A stretch of DNA of 30,912 bases from a virus. Each line of letters opens with the position of its first letter. The first letter of the stretch is position 1. Of this stretch, positions 20,201 through 28,425 are shown one piece after another. Both the position numbers and the translations under genes were made by a program. The stretch lies in IMG/VR virus record IMGVR_UViG_3300042478_001291, positions 1-30,912 of that record; one strand, given 5' to 3'. The notes under the pieces are model-generated. The model was not told where the DNA came from. It saw only the letters and a list, made by a program, of their open reading frames with translations, and searched no databases.

Positions 20201-22688
20201 TTCTATACTTGGTGATATGTGGATACTTACATCTACATTGCAAGGTACTGCATCTCAAGCATGTCCAAATCCTTCTGGTGGTACAGCTTCTGCTGGAGAT
20301 GGTGTTGTATACACAGGAACATCGCCAATTTATTGGCAAAATGTTGGTCCTATTCGTGGTCCTCAAGGATCTAATGGTTCGCAAGGAAGTCAAGGTATTC
20401 AAGGAAGTCAAGGCGATCAAGGCAGTCAAGGATTTCAAGGTCAACAAGGCTTACAAGGCAATCAAGGCTTACAAGGCAATCAGGGAGAACAAGGAAATCA
20501 AGGTTTCCAAGGTCAACAAGGATCACAAGGACATCAGGGCAACCAAGGATTTCAAGGCAACCAAGGATTTCAAGGCAACCAAGGAAATCAAGGATATAGA
20601 GGCGAGTCTACTGGGGAAACATATTATTTTAATTACTCTGTAGCATCTGATGTGGCTGGATATAAAGAACTTTCTATAACCCCAATTGCTACAGCCCAAC
20701 AGATGGTAACAACATCATTGGCTGGAAGCACAGACAATATACTTATCGCTAGTTTCATAACGCCACAATTAGGGTTTTCAGTTATACCAGGTGGATCTCA
20801 GTTATTCCACCAACACTTTCTAAAGCAAGCCTCAAACGACCACATTCAAACTTATATTACAATACAATTAGCAAACTCTACTGGAACTCCAATAGGGCCA
20901 ATATTATCAACAAATGCTCCAATGATAGGGTGGACTGATAGTACTAATGCAGTAGAAACCTTAATGGATTTAGTGTTAACAACAACGACTATAGATCCTA
21001 CTAATCGTATGATCGTTAAGATTTATGCAAATAACGATGATAGTAATTCTCACTCTTTGAAATGGTATACCGAAGGAACCGCATATTATTCGTTTGTAAG
21101 AACAACTGTCAGCGTAGTGCCGGTAATAGGCGAACAGGGTTTTCAAGGTTTTCAAGGAAATCAAGGTAGTCAAGGTTCACAGGGAGAACAAGGATTCCAA
21201 GGAGATCAGGGCAGTCAGGGGGAACAGGGTTTTCAAGGTCATCAAGGCGAACAGGGATTTCAAGGTCAACAGGGTTTCCAAGGAAACCAAGGAGATCAAG
21301 GACTACAAGGAAATCAAGGTTTACAAGGAAATCAGGGTGAACAAGGCAATCAAGGCAATCAAGGCGAACAGGGTTTTCAAGGAAATCAAGGGGAACAAGG
21401 CTATCAAGGAAATCAAGGTGAACAGGGAGATCAAGGATTTCAAGGTAGTCAAGGAGATCAAGGTTTTCAAGGTGAACAAGGATTCCAAGGAAATCAAGGA
21501 GAACAGGGATTTCAAGGTTTTCAAGGAGATCAGGGAAATCAAGGTTGGCAGGGTGAACAAGGTTCACAGGGCGATCAAGGATTCCAAGGAGAACAAGGCA
21601 ATCAGGGTGAGCAAGGTTTCCAAGGAAATCAAGGCGACCAAGGTTTCCAAGGTGAGCAAGGATTTCAAGGCAATCAAGGATTCCAAGGCGAACAGGGCGA
21701 GCAAGGATTTCAAGGAGAACAAGGGAATCAAGGCGATCAAGGTTGGCAGGGCGAACAAGGCAATCAAGGAGAACAGGGAAATCAAGGTGATCAGGGATCA
21801 CAGGGAGATCAAGGTAATTATGGCAATCAAGGCGACCAAGGATATCAGGGAGCAACTGGTAGCTTTGGCGGTGTAACAGTTGAATATAAAATAGATACAA
21901 ATAATTATTCAATCAATGATCCAGGCGACAATTATATAAGATTTAATAATGCTTCTCTTGCATCAGCTACGCATGTTATAATTGATGATAATCCAAATAA
22001 TGCAAACATAGATCTTTCTCTGTTCTTAGCTACAATCGCTGCTTCAACAAGCACTATGAAAGGTCATTTTAAATTATCCAAGAAAAATGACTCTACAGTA
22101 TTTGCACTTTACACTATAAGCAATTCTTTAGAGCAAGAGCCTAGCTTCTTTGATGTCACAATTTCTTATCTGTCTGGAATCGGAACATTTTCTAATGATG
22201 ATGAAGTATTGCTCACTTTTGCAAGAACTGGGGATAAGGGCGATACTGGATATCAAGGTAGCCAAGGATTACAAGGCGTTGTTGGAACCACAGGCAATCA
22301 AGGCTCACAAGGCTATCAGGGTGTCGTAGGAACAACTGGTAATCAAGGATCACAAGGAAACCAAGGTTATCAGGGTGTTGTTGGAACCATTGGAAACCAA
22401 GGCTACCAAGGAGTCGTTGGAACAACTGGATCACAGGGTTCGCAAGGTTTTCAAGGAGTCGTTGGAACAACAGGAAACCAAGGCTCACAAGGCAACCAAG
22501 GGTATCAAGGTTACCAAGGTGTAACTGGCCCAGTTGCCGGAACTGCTAATCAAGTTGTTTATAAAAATATAACTAACGATGCTGCTGGTTCTTCAAATTT
22601 TACTTTTGATGGAACAAATGCAGTACTTGCTGGAAGCTTATCATCTTCGGCAATAATCGGTGCGGATATAGATGGGGGTGCATTCTAA
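17277..22688 (+). CDS. giant collagen-like tail fibre / adhesin
   Basis: 1803-residue protein. After a short N-terminal head (residues 1-40), long Gly-X-Gln blocks (QGNQGFQGDQ style) alternate with globular modules near residues 190-243 (DALWNFTGAYNGG, sugar-binding-module-like), 327-454 (GVTVEYLIDTLNY), 502-624, 683-774, 860-914 (second DALWNFTGAY), 955-1029, 1107-1284 and 1530-1654 (second GVTVEY). It ends in blocks with VVGTTG and a C-terminal module (1755-1803). Triplets have Gly first and almost always Gln third, with hardly any Pro, so a triple helix would need stabilisation other than hydroxyproline. Probable trimeric fibre for attachment. GGAG precedes the ATG, and its stop overlaps the next start. 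Confidence 0.85.
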   Translation: MHFQRNITRIQDQDDFSGVPTSGEAVFFDGENFITADITGYQGSQGNQGSQGNQGFQGITGFQGLTGAGSQGDQGLIGLQGFQGTIGNQGLQGNQGNQGFQGTIGNQGLQGYQGIQGNQGNQGNQGFQGRQGFQGHQGDQGWQGDQGFQGRQGFQGHQGDQGFQGRQGFQGEQGLQGITGFQGIEGVAGIDALWNFTGAYNGGAAYAVGDIATYLGQTWYRVNSNGGNVGDSPIEGTFWTLISAKGDQGDQGDQGNQGDQGEQGFQGEQGYQGGQGEQGDQGQQGFQGYQGNQGNQGNQGYQGFQGEQGLQGNQGDQGSQGLNGNFGGVTVEYLIDTLNYTINDPGDNYIRFNNSSLPSATHVIIDDNPNNSTIDLSLYLNTISASTSTMKGHFKLSKKNDSTVFALYAISSATEEEPSFFDIIISYLSGSGTFSNNDEVLLTFARTGDKGDTGNQGNQGNQGYQGFQGDQGFQGNQGEQGSQGDQGSQGNQGEQGFQGDRGIGALSWTYKVNTTTLTDLDPTNDYISFNADPFTSATQVKVDDNPYGINTTLHDLFLSIQSGYLTLTDQANPSTYVTYQITSCVDGTSTNDTEDGSYVIFNVALVSTYGVINNEDFVTLSIGLVGSQGSQGNQGSQGNQGEQGNQGFQGNQGLQGNQGFQGNQGNQGDQGSQGNQGDQGNQGTTPLICTTQNTGEYYFQAVGENYYQSPIATGLAFAAGQILSVYAPTDNIIQYMRITSYNPTTGDIVAVVTHSLSPGFKTYNTLSICLAGKIGEQGSQGDQGFQGEQGSQGNQGDQGNQGLQGEQGNQGDQGNQGNQGDRGFQGNQGDQGSQGNYGEQGSQGDQGSQGNQGFQGNQGSDALWNFTGAYSGGASYSIGDVATYSGETWYRVGANGGNVGDIPSPGFWTLIAQKGEQGLQGYQGEQGSQGNQGFQGQQGFQGSQGDQGYQGTSGSGVTIQGSETWENIFNNETSGSILGDMWILTSTLQGTASQACPNPSGGTASAGDGVVYTGTSPIYWQNVGPIRGPQGSNGSQGSQGIQGSQGDQGSQGFQGQQGLQGNQGLQGNQGEQGNQGFQGQQGSQGHQGNQGFQGNQGFQGNQGNQGYRGESTGETYYFNYSVASDVAGYKELSITPIATAQQMVTTSLAGSTDNILIASFITPQLGFSVIPGGSQLFHQHFLKQASNDHIQTYITIQLANSTGTPIGPILSTNAPMIGWTDSTNAVETLMDLVLTTTTIDPTNRMIVKIYANNDDSNSHSLKWYTEGTAYYSFVRTTVSVVPVIGEQGFQGFQGNQGSQGSQGEQGFQGDQGSQGEQGFQGHQGEQGFQGQQGFQGNQGDQGLQGNQGLQGNQGEQGNQGNQGEQGFQGNQGEQGYQGNQGEQGDQGFQGSQGDQGFQGEQGFQGNQGEQGFQGFQGDQGNQGWQGEQGSQGDQGFQGEQGNQGEQGFQGNQGDQGFQGEQGFQGNQGFQGEQGEQGFQGEQGNQGDQGWQGEQGNQGEQGNQGDQGSQGDQGNYGNQGDQGYQGATGSFGGVTVEYKIDTNNYSINDPGDNYIRFNNASLASATHVIIDDNPNNANIDLSLFLATIAASTSTMKGHFKLSKKNDSTVFALYTISNSLEQEPSFFDVTISYLSGIGTFSNDDEVLLTFARTGDKGDTGYQGSQGLQGVVGTTGNQGSQGYQGVVGTTGNQGSQGNQGYQGVVGTIGNQGYQGVVGTTGSQGSQGFQGVVGTTGNQGSQGNQGYQGYQGVTGPVAGTANQVVYKNITNDAAGSSNFTFDGTNAVLAGSLSSSAIIGADIDGGAF

Positions 22689-24913
22689 TGCCTAGCGTTT
22701 GCGTTTCTGGTGCTGGTAACCCTGTTGCAAATGGAACCTATACACAAAGTGGCAGCGTATGGATAAAAGATGTAAACACAAGCATAGAATATGAAAATGA
22801 CTATGGTGACAGAGACTATGCTTGGATGTTACGATATCAGGGCAATTTATTATATCAAAGTGCATCAGCTTCAGCTACACCAGCAACTACTGGATGGGTA
22901 ACTGTTTATGGCACTGCTCCTGCACCAACAGTTACAGCAGGAGCATGTGCAGAACCTACTACTACAACTACTACAACAACTGCTGAACCTACTACAACTA
23001 CTACAACTACTACTACAGCAGCACCTTTAGTTGACCCATACTGTGTTTCTGGTGCTGGAACCGCTGTTGCTAACGGAACATACACTTTTGTAAATAGTTC
23101 GTACAACATGTTTATGTCTGGATATTGGCAGCATGTGAGCGAGATAAATTTGAAGATGGGCTATGGCATGATGGGGTCGTATGAAATCTACAATGATTAC
23201 ACTAGACTTTATTACGCATCGACCTTAACTGGCACTTGGACTGTAGATTATGGTACTGGACCTGCACCAACAGTAGCATCAGGGGAGTGTGGAACAACTA
23301 CTACCACTACTACTTCAGCACCAACTACTACAACTACTACTACTGCTGCACCAACTACTACAACTACTACAACTACTACTACTGCTGCACCTACGACTAC
23401 AACCACAACAACACTACCTCCAGATAAAATTCGTATTAAAAGATCTAGTACATCTTCTTCTGTTCCTGCTACACTTTTATTGGGTGAATTAGGGATAAAT
23501 ATAGTAGATCAAAAAGTTTGGGTTGGAAACAGTAGCGAAGTTCCTGTTGTGTTGTCAGATTATCAAAATACTTTTGTATATCAAGGGGATTGGGATCTTG
23601 CTGTTAATTACAAAAAGAACGATGTGGTAAAACGGAATGGTTCTTTTTATATGACCACTCGTTCTGTTGCTAACAATGGAGTAGACCCCGCTACAGATAA
23701 CGGAACAGGTGGTTGGCAAATATTTTCTAACACTGTTGGAAACCAAGGATTTCAAGGAAGCCAAGGACTACAAGGTTTGCAAGGCAATCAAGGTGCAGCA
23801 GGAACTAATGGATCTCAGGGGAACCAAGGTTACCAAGGTGTCGTTGGAACTACTGGTTCACAAGGTTTACAAGGATTGCAAGGTGCATCAGGAAACAATG
23901 GATCGCAAGGTTTTCAAGGATTAACTGGAACAGGGAATCAAGGTTGGCAAGGTGAACAGGGATGGCAAGGACATCAAGGGGATCAAGGATGGCAGGGCGA
24001 TCAAGGATTCCAAGGAAGACAAGGTTTTCAAGGTCATCAAGGGGATCAGGGTTGGCAGGGTGATCAAGGTTTTCAAGGCATAACAGGAACAGGCAATCAA
24101 GGCAATCAAGGTTTTCAAGGTATAACAGGAACAGGGAATCAAGGTTCTCAAGGAAACCAAGGTTCACAAGGCAATCAAGGAAATCAAGGCACACAAGGAT
24201 TTCAAGGTCAACAAGGAAACCAAGGATTTCAAGGAAACCAAGGATTTCAAGGAAATCAAGGCACAACCGGAACGGCTGCTACTGCTGGGGGGTCTAGTGG
24301 GCAATTTCAATACAAAAATGTATCTGGGGGACTTTCTGGGGCTGCTGCATTAACTTATCAAGCTGTAGCTGGAGATGATATAGGTGTTTACGCTACTTCT
24401 AGTTCTCAAGTTCCACTTGTTGTCCAAGGAGCAACTAGTCAAACCAACAATCTTTTTGAAATTAGATCTTCAAATGCAACAGTTCTTTTATATGTTACTC
24501 AATCTGGTGGTTTAAATGTTAGTGGTGGAGACATAGTAGTAGCTGATAGCAATTTAGTTATCAAAAATAGTGGTAATGGTCGAACAATCACAATAGCAAA
24601 ACCTTCTACATTTGCAGCCAGTTATACGCTAACTTTACCTCAGAATGCAGGAACAGCTAATTATGCACTTGTAACTAACGGGTCAGGTACATTATCATGG
24701 GCTTCAAGTGTTTTAAGTGCAACTAATCTCGCTGGTGGTGGTGCAGGGCAGATACCTTACAATACTGCATCTGGTGCAACAAGCTTTCTTGCTGCTGGAA
24801 CAGCGGGGCAAGTATTGCAATCCAATGGAACAGCAGCACCTTCTTGGGGTACACAAACTTCTAAGTCATCAGGAAGCGATATTTTCTTAGCTAACAATTT
24901 TGGAGGTTTATAA
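22688..24913 (+). CDS. second collagen-like tail fibre with poly-Thr linkers
   Basis: 741-residue protein. Two related Cys-containing modules (VCVSGAGNPVANGTYT, residues 4-90; YCVSGAGTAVANGTYT, residues 118-200) are separated and followed by Thr-rich linkers (TTTTTTTTAEP; TTTTTTAAPTTTT). Residues 247-300 (IRIKRSSTSSSVPATLLLGE ... VWVGN) match the tail-fibre module that begins many phage fibres with GELxxN and D.K.(WY)VG. A carbohydrate-binding-like YQGDWDLAVNYKKND segment, Gly-X-Gln collagen blocks (residues 350-535) and a C-terminal fibre tip (QFQYKNVSGGLSGAAAL to FGGL) follow. It starts at the TAATG overlap with the giant fibre. Glycosylation of the Thr tracts is inference. Confidence 0.85.
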   Translation: MPSVCVSGAGNPVANGTYTQSGSVWIKDVNTSIEYENDYGDRDYAWMLRYQGNLLYQSASASATPATTGWVTVYGTAPAPTVTAGACAEPTTTTTTTTAEPTTTTTTTTTAAPLVDPYCVSGAGTAVANGTYTFVNSSYNMFMSGYWQHVSEINLKMGYGMMGSYEIYNDYTRLYYASTLTGTWTVDYGTGPAPTVASGECGTTTTTTTSAPTTTTTTTAAPTTTTTTTTTTAAPTTTTTTTLPPDKIRIKRSSTSSSVPATLLLGELGINIVDQKVWVGNSSEVPVVLSDYQNTFVYQGDWDLAVNYKKNDVVKRNGSFYMTTRSVANNGVDPATDNGTGGWQIFSNTVGNQGFQGSQGLQGLQGNQGAAGTNGSQGNQGYQGVVGTTGSQGLQGLQGASGNNGSQGFQGLTGTGNQGWQGEQGWQGHQGDQGWQGDQGFQGRQGFQGHQGDQGWQGDQGFQGITGTGNQGNQGFQGITGTGNQGSQGNQGSQGNQGNQGTQGFQGQQGNQGFQGNQGFQGNQGTTGTAATAGGSSGQFQYKNVSGGLSGAAALTYQAVAGDDIGVYATSSSQVPLVVQGATSQTNNLFEIRSSNATVLLYVTQSGGLNVSGGDIVVADSNLVIKNSGNGRTITIAKPSTFAASYTLTLPQNAGTANYALVTNGSGTLSWASSVLSATNLAGGGAGQIPYNTASGATSFLAAGTAGQVLQSNGTAAPSWGTQTSKSSGSDIFLANNFGGL
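22957..23025 (+). repeat. ACT/ACA codon repeat (poly-Thr linker 1)
   Basis: Run of Thr codons (mixed ACT and ACA) interrupted by Ala-Glu-Pro, coding for the first flexible linker of the second fibre. Simple-sequence expansion is likely. Confidence 0.85.
23296..23418 (+). repeat. ACT/ACA codon repeat (poly-Thr linker 2)
   Basis: Longer Thr-codon run with several Ala-Pro interruptions (TTTTTTAAPTTTTT style), coding for the second linker. Confidence 0.85.
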
Positions 24914-24915
24914 CT

Positions 24916-25362
24916 ATGCCAGTGACATCAACACCTATTTTTCCTCAAGCCCCATACTTTGTTGCAAAAACACTTGCAGCACAAACAGCATGTACAACTA
25001 GAGGCCCAACAGCAACGGCTAGCCTTGCAGCAGCTAACATCATCGAAGTTGTGCCGACTTCTACCAATGGCCTAAGAATTGATAGCATCCAAGTCAATGC
25101 TTGTTCTACTTCTTTTACTGCACCTACCGCTGGTAATATCGTAGGCATATGGGTATGGGATGGCACTACAGCTTATTTGTTTACAGAAATACTTGTGACC
25201 GCTGTAACTCCTTCAACTACTGTTGCTGGATTTACTACTACATTGACTTTTGCCAACCCTCTTGTTTTACCATCTACATTTAAACTTTTTGCCTCCGTTA
25301 GTGTTACTACTACCGCTAGCACTACTGCATTGCAAGTTTGTGTAATGGGGGGAAGTTATTAA
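24916..25362 (+). CDS. fibre-module hypothetical protein (148 aa)
   Basis: Protein starting MPVTSTPIFPQAPYFVAKTL, rich in Thr, Ala and Val, with alternating beta-strand pattern (NIVGIWVWDGTTAYLFTEIL, LPSTFKLFASVSVTTTAS). Such composition is common in virion surface or baseplate-associated proteins. GGAGG precedes the ATG; the stop overlaps the first collar gene by one base. No recognised family; possible spike or chaperone-type partner of the collar proteins. Confidence 0.75.
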   Translation: MPVTSTPIFPQAPYFVAKTLAAQTACTTRGPTATASLAAANIIEVVPTSTNGLRIDSIQVNACSTSFTAPTAGNIVGIWVWDGTTAYLFTEILVTAVTPSTTVAGFTTTLTFANPLVLPSTFKLFASVSVTTTASTTALQVCVMGGSY

Positions 25363-26048
25363 TGGCTGGAGCGTTTAACTATGGCATGATACCAAGCAAT
25401 TCGCCAAAGGGTTCTGCGTTTCAAGCAGTCCAAGAAACTACTATATCGTCTGGTATTATTCAAATGTTTGCTGGTTCTACTGCTCCAAATGGGTGGCTTA
25501 TATGTGATGGAAGTACTGTTAGTAGAAAGACTTATGGCGATTTATTTAAAGTTATTGGAACCACATATGGGGCTGGCAATTCCAATACTACATTTGCATT
25601 ACCAGATATGAGAGGGCGATTACCCATAGGTGCTGGAACAGGCACATCTTTGACAACTAGAACTTTAGGGGCGAATTTGGGTGCAGAGACAGTAACATTA
25701 GCACAAACAAATCTTCCACCACATACCCATACCGCTACAGTTGGAACACAAAGTGCTAATCATACTCACACAGGTACAAGCGGTGGTCAAAGTGTAAATC
25801 ATACACATAGCTATGGTTTACCGATAGGAACTACTGGAGCTACAAATGGTATTATAGATTCGCTTACTGCTAGTAGTTCGGGAACACCGCAAACAGGTGG
25901 TAATTCTGTTGGTCATACTCATTCAACTACATTCGGAACTCAAAGTGCTACGCATACACATACAGTTACCAATTCAAACACAGGTAGTGGAACGCCATTT
26001 GGAATTATGCCCCCATCAATAGCTATTAATTTTATTATAAAGATATAG
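25362..26048 (+). CDS. tail collar domain protein, paralogue 1
   Basis: 228-residue protein with a phage tail collar domain (residues 35-95): GWLICDGSTVSRKTYGDLF followed by IGTTYGAGNSNTTFALPDMR and GRLPIG, the typical signature of this family of fibre-tip and microcystin-dependent proteins. Residues 120-215 are His/Thr repeats (NHTHTGTSGG, THTHTVTNS), which in related fibre tips coordinate metal ions in a trimeric needle. It ends FGIMPPSIAINFIIKI. ATG at 25362 overlaps the upstream stop; GGGGGGAAG lies before it. Likely a receptor-binding tip or short fibre. Confidence 0.9.
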   Translation: MAGAFNYGMIPSNSPKGSAFQAVQETTISSGIIQMFAGSTAPNGWLICDGSTVSRKTYGDLFKVIGTTYGAGNSNTTFALPDMRGRLPIGAGTGTSLTTRTLGANLGAETVTLAQTNLPPHTHTATVGTQSANHTHTGTSGGQSVNHTHSYGLPIGTTGATNGIIDSLTASSSGTPQTGGNSVGHTHSTTFGTQSATHTHTVTNSNTGSGTPFGIMPPSIAINFIIKI

Positions 26049-26087
26049 GTGAAAATTGGCTGGATCTTTTTCTTATAATTCGATACC
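26026..26087 (+). repeat. 62-bp perfect direct repeat, copy 1
   Basis: Covers the end of collar gene 1, the AGGTG ribosome site, and the TTG start plus first codons of collar gene 2. Identical to 26717-26778. Confidence 0.95.
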
Positions 26088-26739
26088 CACTAACTTCCCT
26101 AAAGGTAGTTCTTTTGAGCCTATAAAAACACCAATCATACCGACTGGTGTAATAGAAATGTTTGCTGGTTCTGTTGCTCCAATTGGATGGTTGATTTGTG
26201 ATGGAAGTATTGTGAGTAGAGTAGCTTTTAGCGATTTATTTAAAATTATAGGCACTACTTATGGTTCTGGAAATTCTAATAGTACATTTACTTTACCAGA
26301 CATGAGAGGCAGACTACCTATTGGTGTTGGTTCTGGTTCTGGTTTAACCACAAGGACATTAGCAGCAACTCTTGGTTCAGAAACAGCGACATTAGCAGAA
26401 ACCAATTTGCCTTCTCACACACATGCAACTACAGTAGGAACAGAAAGTGTTACGCATACACACACAGGAACAAGTGGAGGTGAAAGTGCAAATCATGTAC
26501 ACAACTTTTCTCATACTGCGGGTACATCTGGTTCATATGGGTTAATGGACTCAGGAACAGCTAGTAGTTCTGGTCAACCTAATACTGGTGGCATTCAGCA
26601 AAACCATACTCATGCTACTACGACAGGAACAGAAAGTGCTACCCATAACCATTCGGTGTCTAATTCTAATACTGGAAGTGGAACAGCATTTGGTATTATG
26701 CCTCCATCCATAGTTGTTAATTTTATTATAAAGATATAG
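26056..26739 (+). CDS. tail collar domain protein, paralogue 2 (TTG start)
   Basis: 227-residue paralogue (GWLICDGSIVSRVAFSDLF, TFTLPDMRGRLPIG, His/Thr repeats such as THTHTGTSGG). No ATG is available at the conserved N-terminus; the first codon is TTG with AGGTG four bases upstream, and the protein lines up with copy 1 (M)AGSFSYNSIPT versus MAGAFNYGMIP. Start by TTG may lower expression relative to copy 1. It differs from its sisters mainly in the His-rich stem. Confidence 0.9.
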   Translation: MAGSFSYNSIPTNFPKGSSFEPIKTPIIPTGVIEMFAGSVAPIGWLICDGSIVSRVAFSDLFKIIGTTYGSGNSNSTFTLPDMRGRLPIGVGSGSGLTTRTLAATLGSETATLAETNLPSHTHATTVGTESVTHTHTGTSGGESANHVHNFSHTAGTSGSYGLMDSGTASSSGQPNTGGIQQNHTHATTTGTESATHNHSVSNSNTGSGTAFGIMPPSIVVNFIIKI

Positions 26740-26778
26740 GTGAAAATTGGCTGGATCTTTTTCTTATAATTCGATACC
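26717..26778 (+). repeat. 62-bp perfect direct repeat, copy 2
   Basis: Same as 26026-26087, spanning the junction of collar genes 2 and 3, including the TTG start. Confidence 0.95.
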
Positions 26779-27430
26779 AACTAACTCCCCTAAAGGTAGC
26801 TCCTTTCAAGGTTTACAATCATCCATTACTCCTATTGGTGTTATAAGATTTTTTGCTGGATCTGTAGTTCCTAACGGATGGCTTTTATGCAATGGAAGTA
26901 CTGTTAGCAGAAAAGCTTATGGCGATTTATTTAAAGTAATAGGAACAACTTTTGGTGCTGGCAATTCTAATGACACTTTTACTTTGCCTGATATGAGAGG
27001 CAGGATTCCAATTTGTGCAGGAACAGGCACTTCTTTAACCACTAGAACTTTAGGGTCAAATGTAGGAGCAGAAACCGCAACACTATCTGAAGCTAATATG
27101 GCTTCTCATACTCATACAGCCACAGTAGGAACGCAAACCGCTAATCATACACACTCAGGAACAAGTGGTACAGTGTCTGCTGATCATACGCATGGTTGGG
27201 GAAGAAATGTGGGATCGTTTGGATCATATGGCTTAAGAGATGGCACGAATAGAAGTGCTAATGGAACCCCTAATACGCAAGGAGCACATCAAGATCATAG
27301 TCATGGTACTACTACTGGAACTGAAAGTGCTAATCATAATCATACAGTTACAAATTCCAGTACTGGAGGTGGAACTGCATTCGGGATTATTCCACCAGCG
27401 ATAGTTGTTAATTTCATCATAAAAGCATAG
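26747..27430 (+). CDS. tail collar domain protein, paralogue 3 (TTG start)
   Basis: 227-residue third paralogue (GWLLCNGSTVSRKAYGDLF, TFTLPDMRGRIPIC, NHTHSGTSGT). Uses TTG with the same AGGTG ribosome site as copy 2. The His/Thr stem and central loop (WGRNVGSFGSYGLRDGTNRS) diverge from copies 1 and 2, as expected if the three tips bind different receptors or form a heterotrimer. That functional split is inference. Confidence 0.9.
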   Translation: MAGSFSYNSIPTNSPKGSSFQGLQSSITPIGVIRFFAGSVVPNGWLLCNGSTVSRKAYGDLFKVIGTTFGAGNSNDTFTLPDMRGRIPICAGTGTSLTTRTLGSNVGAETATLSEANMASHTHTATVGTQTANHTHSGTSGTVSADHTHGWGRNVGSFGSYGLRDGTNRSANGTPNTQGAHQDHSHGTTTGTESANHNHTVTNSSTGGGTAFGIIPPAIVVNFIIKA

Positions 27431-27438
27431 GAGCAAAA

Positions 27439-27999
27439 ATGTTAAGCTTAAGTATCATACTGACAAATAGGATAGATAACTCTGGAATAGCAACAGAGGA
27501 CATATACAACATCAATCTGATTAAAACAAATTCAGATGGTGTTTCAAGAAATATAACCATGCCAGTTTTACTTGACTCAGAAATTGGCAAATTTATATCT
27601 AAGCTTGCTGATCAAACATGGGATTATATAGCTGCTGCACCTCCAGATGCTCTCTCTCAAGCAAAGGCGTGGTCATTTCAAAATATAGACAATGAATGGG
27701 CAGCTTTAGAAAAAGTTGGTTGGGATTCTGGTCGTGGCTATCGTTTAGGCATTTCACCTTCTGATGTGGCACTTCTTGTGGGTGTATTTTCTCTTGCAAA
27801 AGAGGCAGCAGCATTGGGCCTAGAACTTCCCAACCTAATTAGCATGGATAATACGCCTGTTGTTTTCTCGTCTATAGAAGAAATGACCGCTGTTCTTTTA
27901 GAATATGGTCAAGCTCGTTCAATCTTAGCTAGCACCTTTGCAGAAAAAAGAAAGGTAGTAGAGAATGCCACAGAAGTTGGAGTGACAGGTGTAATTTAA
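27439..27999 (+). CDS. hypothetical fibre-module protein (186 aa)
   Basis: Starts MLSLSIILTNRIDNSGIATE with a beta-type N-terminus, then an aromatic/helical middle (ALSQAKAWSFQNIDNEWAAL) and a helical C-terminal half (VALLVGVFSLAKEAAALGLE, EMTAVLLEYGQARSILASTF). The C-terminal half is of the kind seen in small phage proteins encoded beside fibres. AGGAG precedes the ATG. Role could be chaperone or structural; no family is firmly recognised. Confidence 0.75.
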   Translation: MLSLSIILTNRIDNSGIATEDIYNINLIKTNSDGVSRNITMPVLLDSEIGKFISKLADQTWDYIAAAPPDALSQAKAWSFQNIDNEWAALEKVGWDSGRGYRLGISPSDVALLVGVFSLAKEAAALGLELPNLISMDNTPVVFSSIEEMTAVLLEYGQARSILASTFAEKRKVVENATEVGVTGVI

Positions 28000-28034
28000 T
28001 GTAGGCACAACTACATTATTTGGGGGTTAGAACA

Positions 28035-28322
28035 ATGGATGATAAAGACTTTATCCTATTAATTGAACGATTAGGTGTTTCTTGCAGCTTTTTAATATTC
28101 TTTGTTTGGACAACCTATAGAGCATCTACTTGGTTGGGTGAGAAGATCATCCTTCCTTTGCATGATAGACACATCAAATTTATAGATAGGTTGGAAAATG
28201 GTCTAGAAAGTGTGGTCAAAAGCCAAGAAAACACTATGGACATACTTAATCAGATATTGTTGAACACTAGGGAATTACACGAACTCAAAAGGAATAAAAA
28301 GGAAACTGCCAATGCAGAATGA
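28035..28322 (+). CDS. one-TM protein with C-terminal amphipathic helix (holin-like?)
   Basis: 95-residue protein starting MDDKDFILLIERLGVSCSFL. Residues 8-28 form one membrane helix (IERLGVSCSFLIFFVWTTYR); residues 45-95 are a polar, coiled-coil-like helix with basic end (RLENGLESVVKSQENT, ELHELKRNKKE). GGGGG lies upstream of the ATG at 28035; a TTG at 28020 is the alternative. This topology fits small class III holins or anchor proteins, but no lysis enzyme lies adjacent in the window, so holin is only a suggestion. Confidence 0.65.
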   Translation: MDDKDFILLIERLGVSCSFLIFFVWTTYRASTWLGEKIILPLHDRHIKFIDRLENGLESVVKSQENTMDILNQILLNTRELHELKRNKKETANAE

Positions 28323-28425
28323 GATTATTTACACAAACGACACCATTGTTGCTGTACAATACACTGTATTAAATAGCAATGAGTGTACTTACATATATAC
28401 AAGTGGGTTTGTTTATGGCATGTGA
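28312..28425 (+). CDS. possible 37-residue peptide
   Basis: ORF starting MQNEIIYTNDTIVAVQYTVL, overlapping the upstream stop by 11 bases and the Cys-rich gene start by 11 bases. AAGGA lies ten bases before the ATG. The overlap pattern matches the rest of the operon; length and lack of homology keep confidence moderate. The competing frame from 28379 would extend the Cys-rich gene N-terminally. Confidence 0.45.
   Translation: MQNEIIYTNDTIVAVQYTVLNSNECTYIYTSGFVYGM

Noticed and set aside
17389-24266. Long ORFs on the - strand and in the second + frame across the fibre genes (Leu/Asp-rich or Lys/Ile-rich)
   Set aside because: They are by-products of the CAAGG-type repeat codons of the Gly-X-Gln fibres; composition is monotonous and ribosome sites are absent.
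17389-24266. Many short spaced DNA repeats resembling a CRISPR array
   Set aside because: The repeats keep a 9-base codon period in frame with the fibre proteins and have no unique spacers of constant length.
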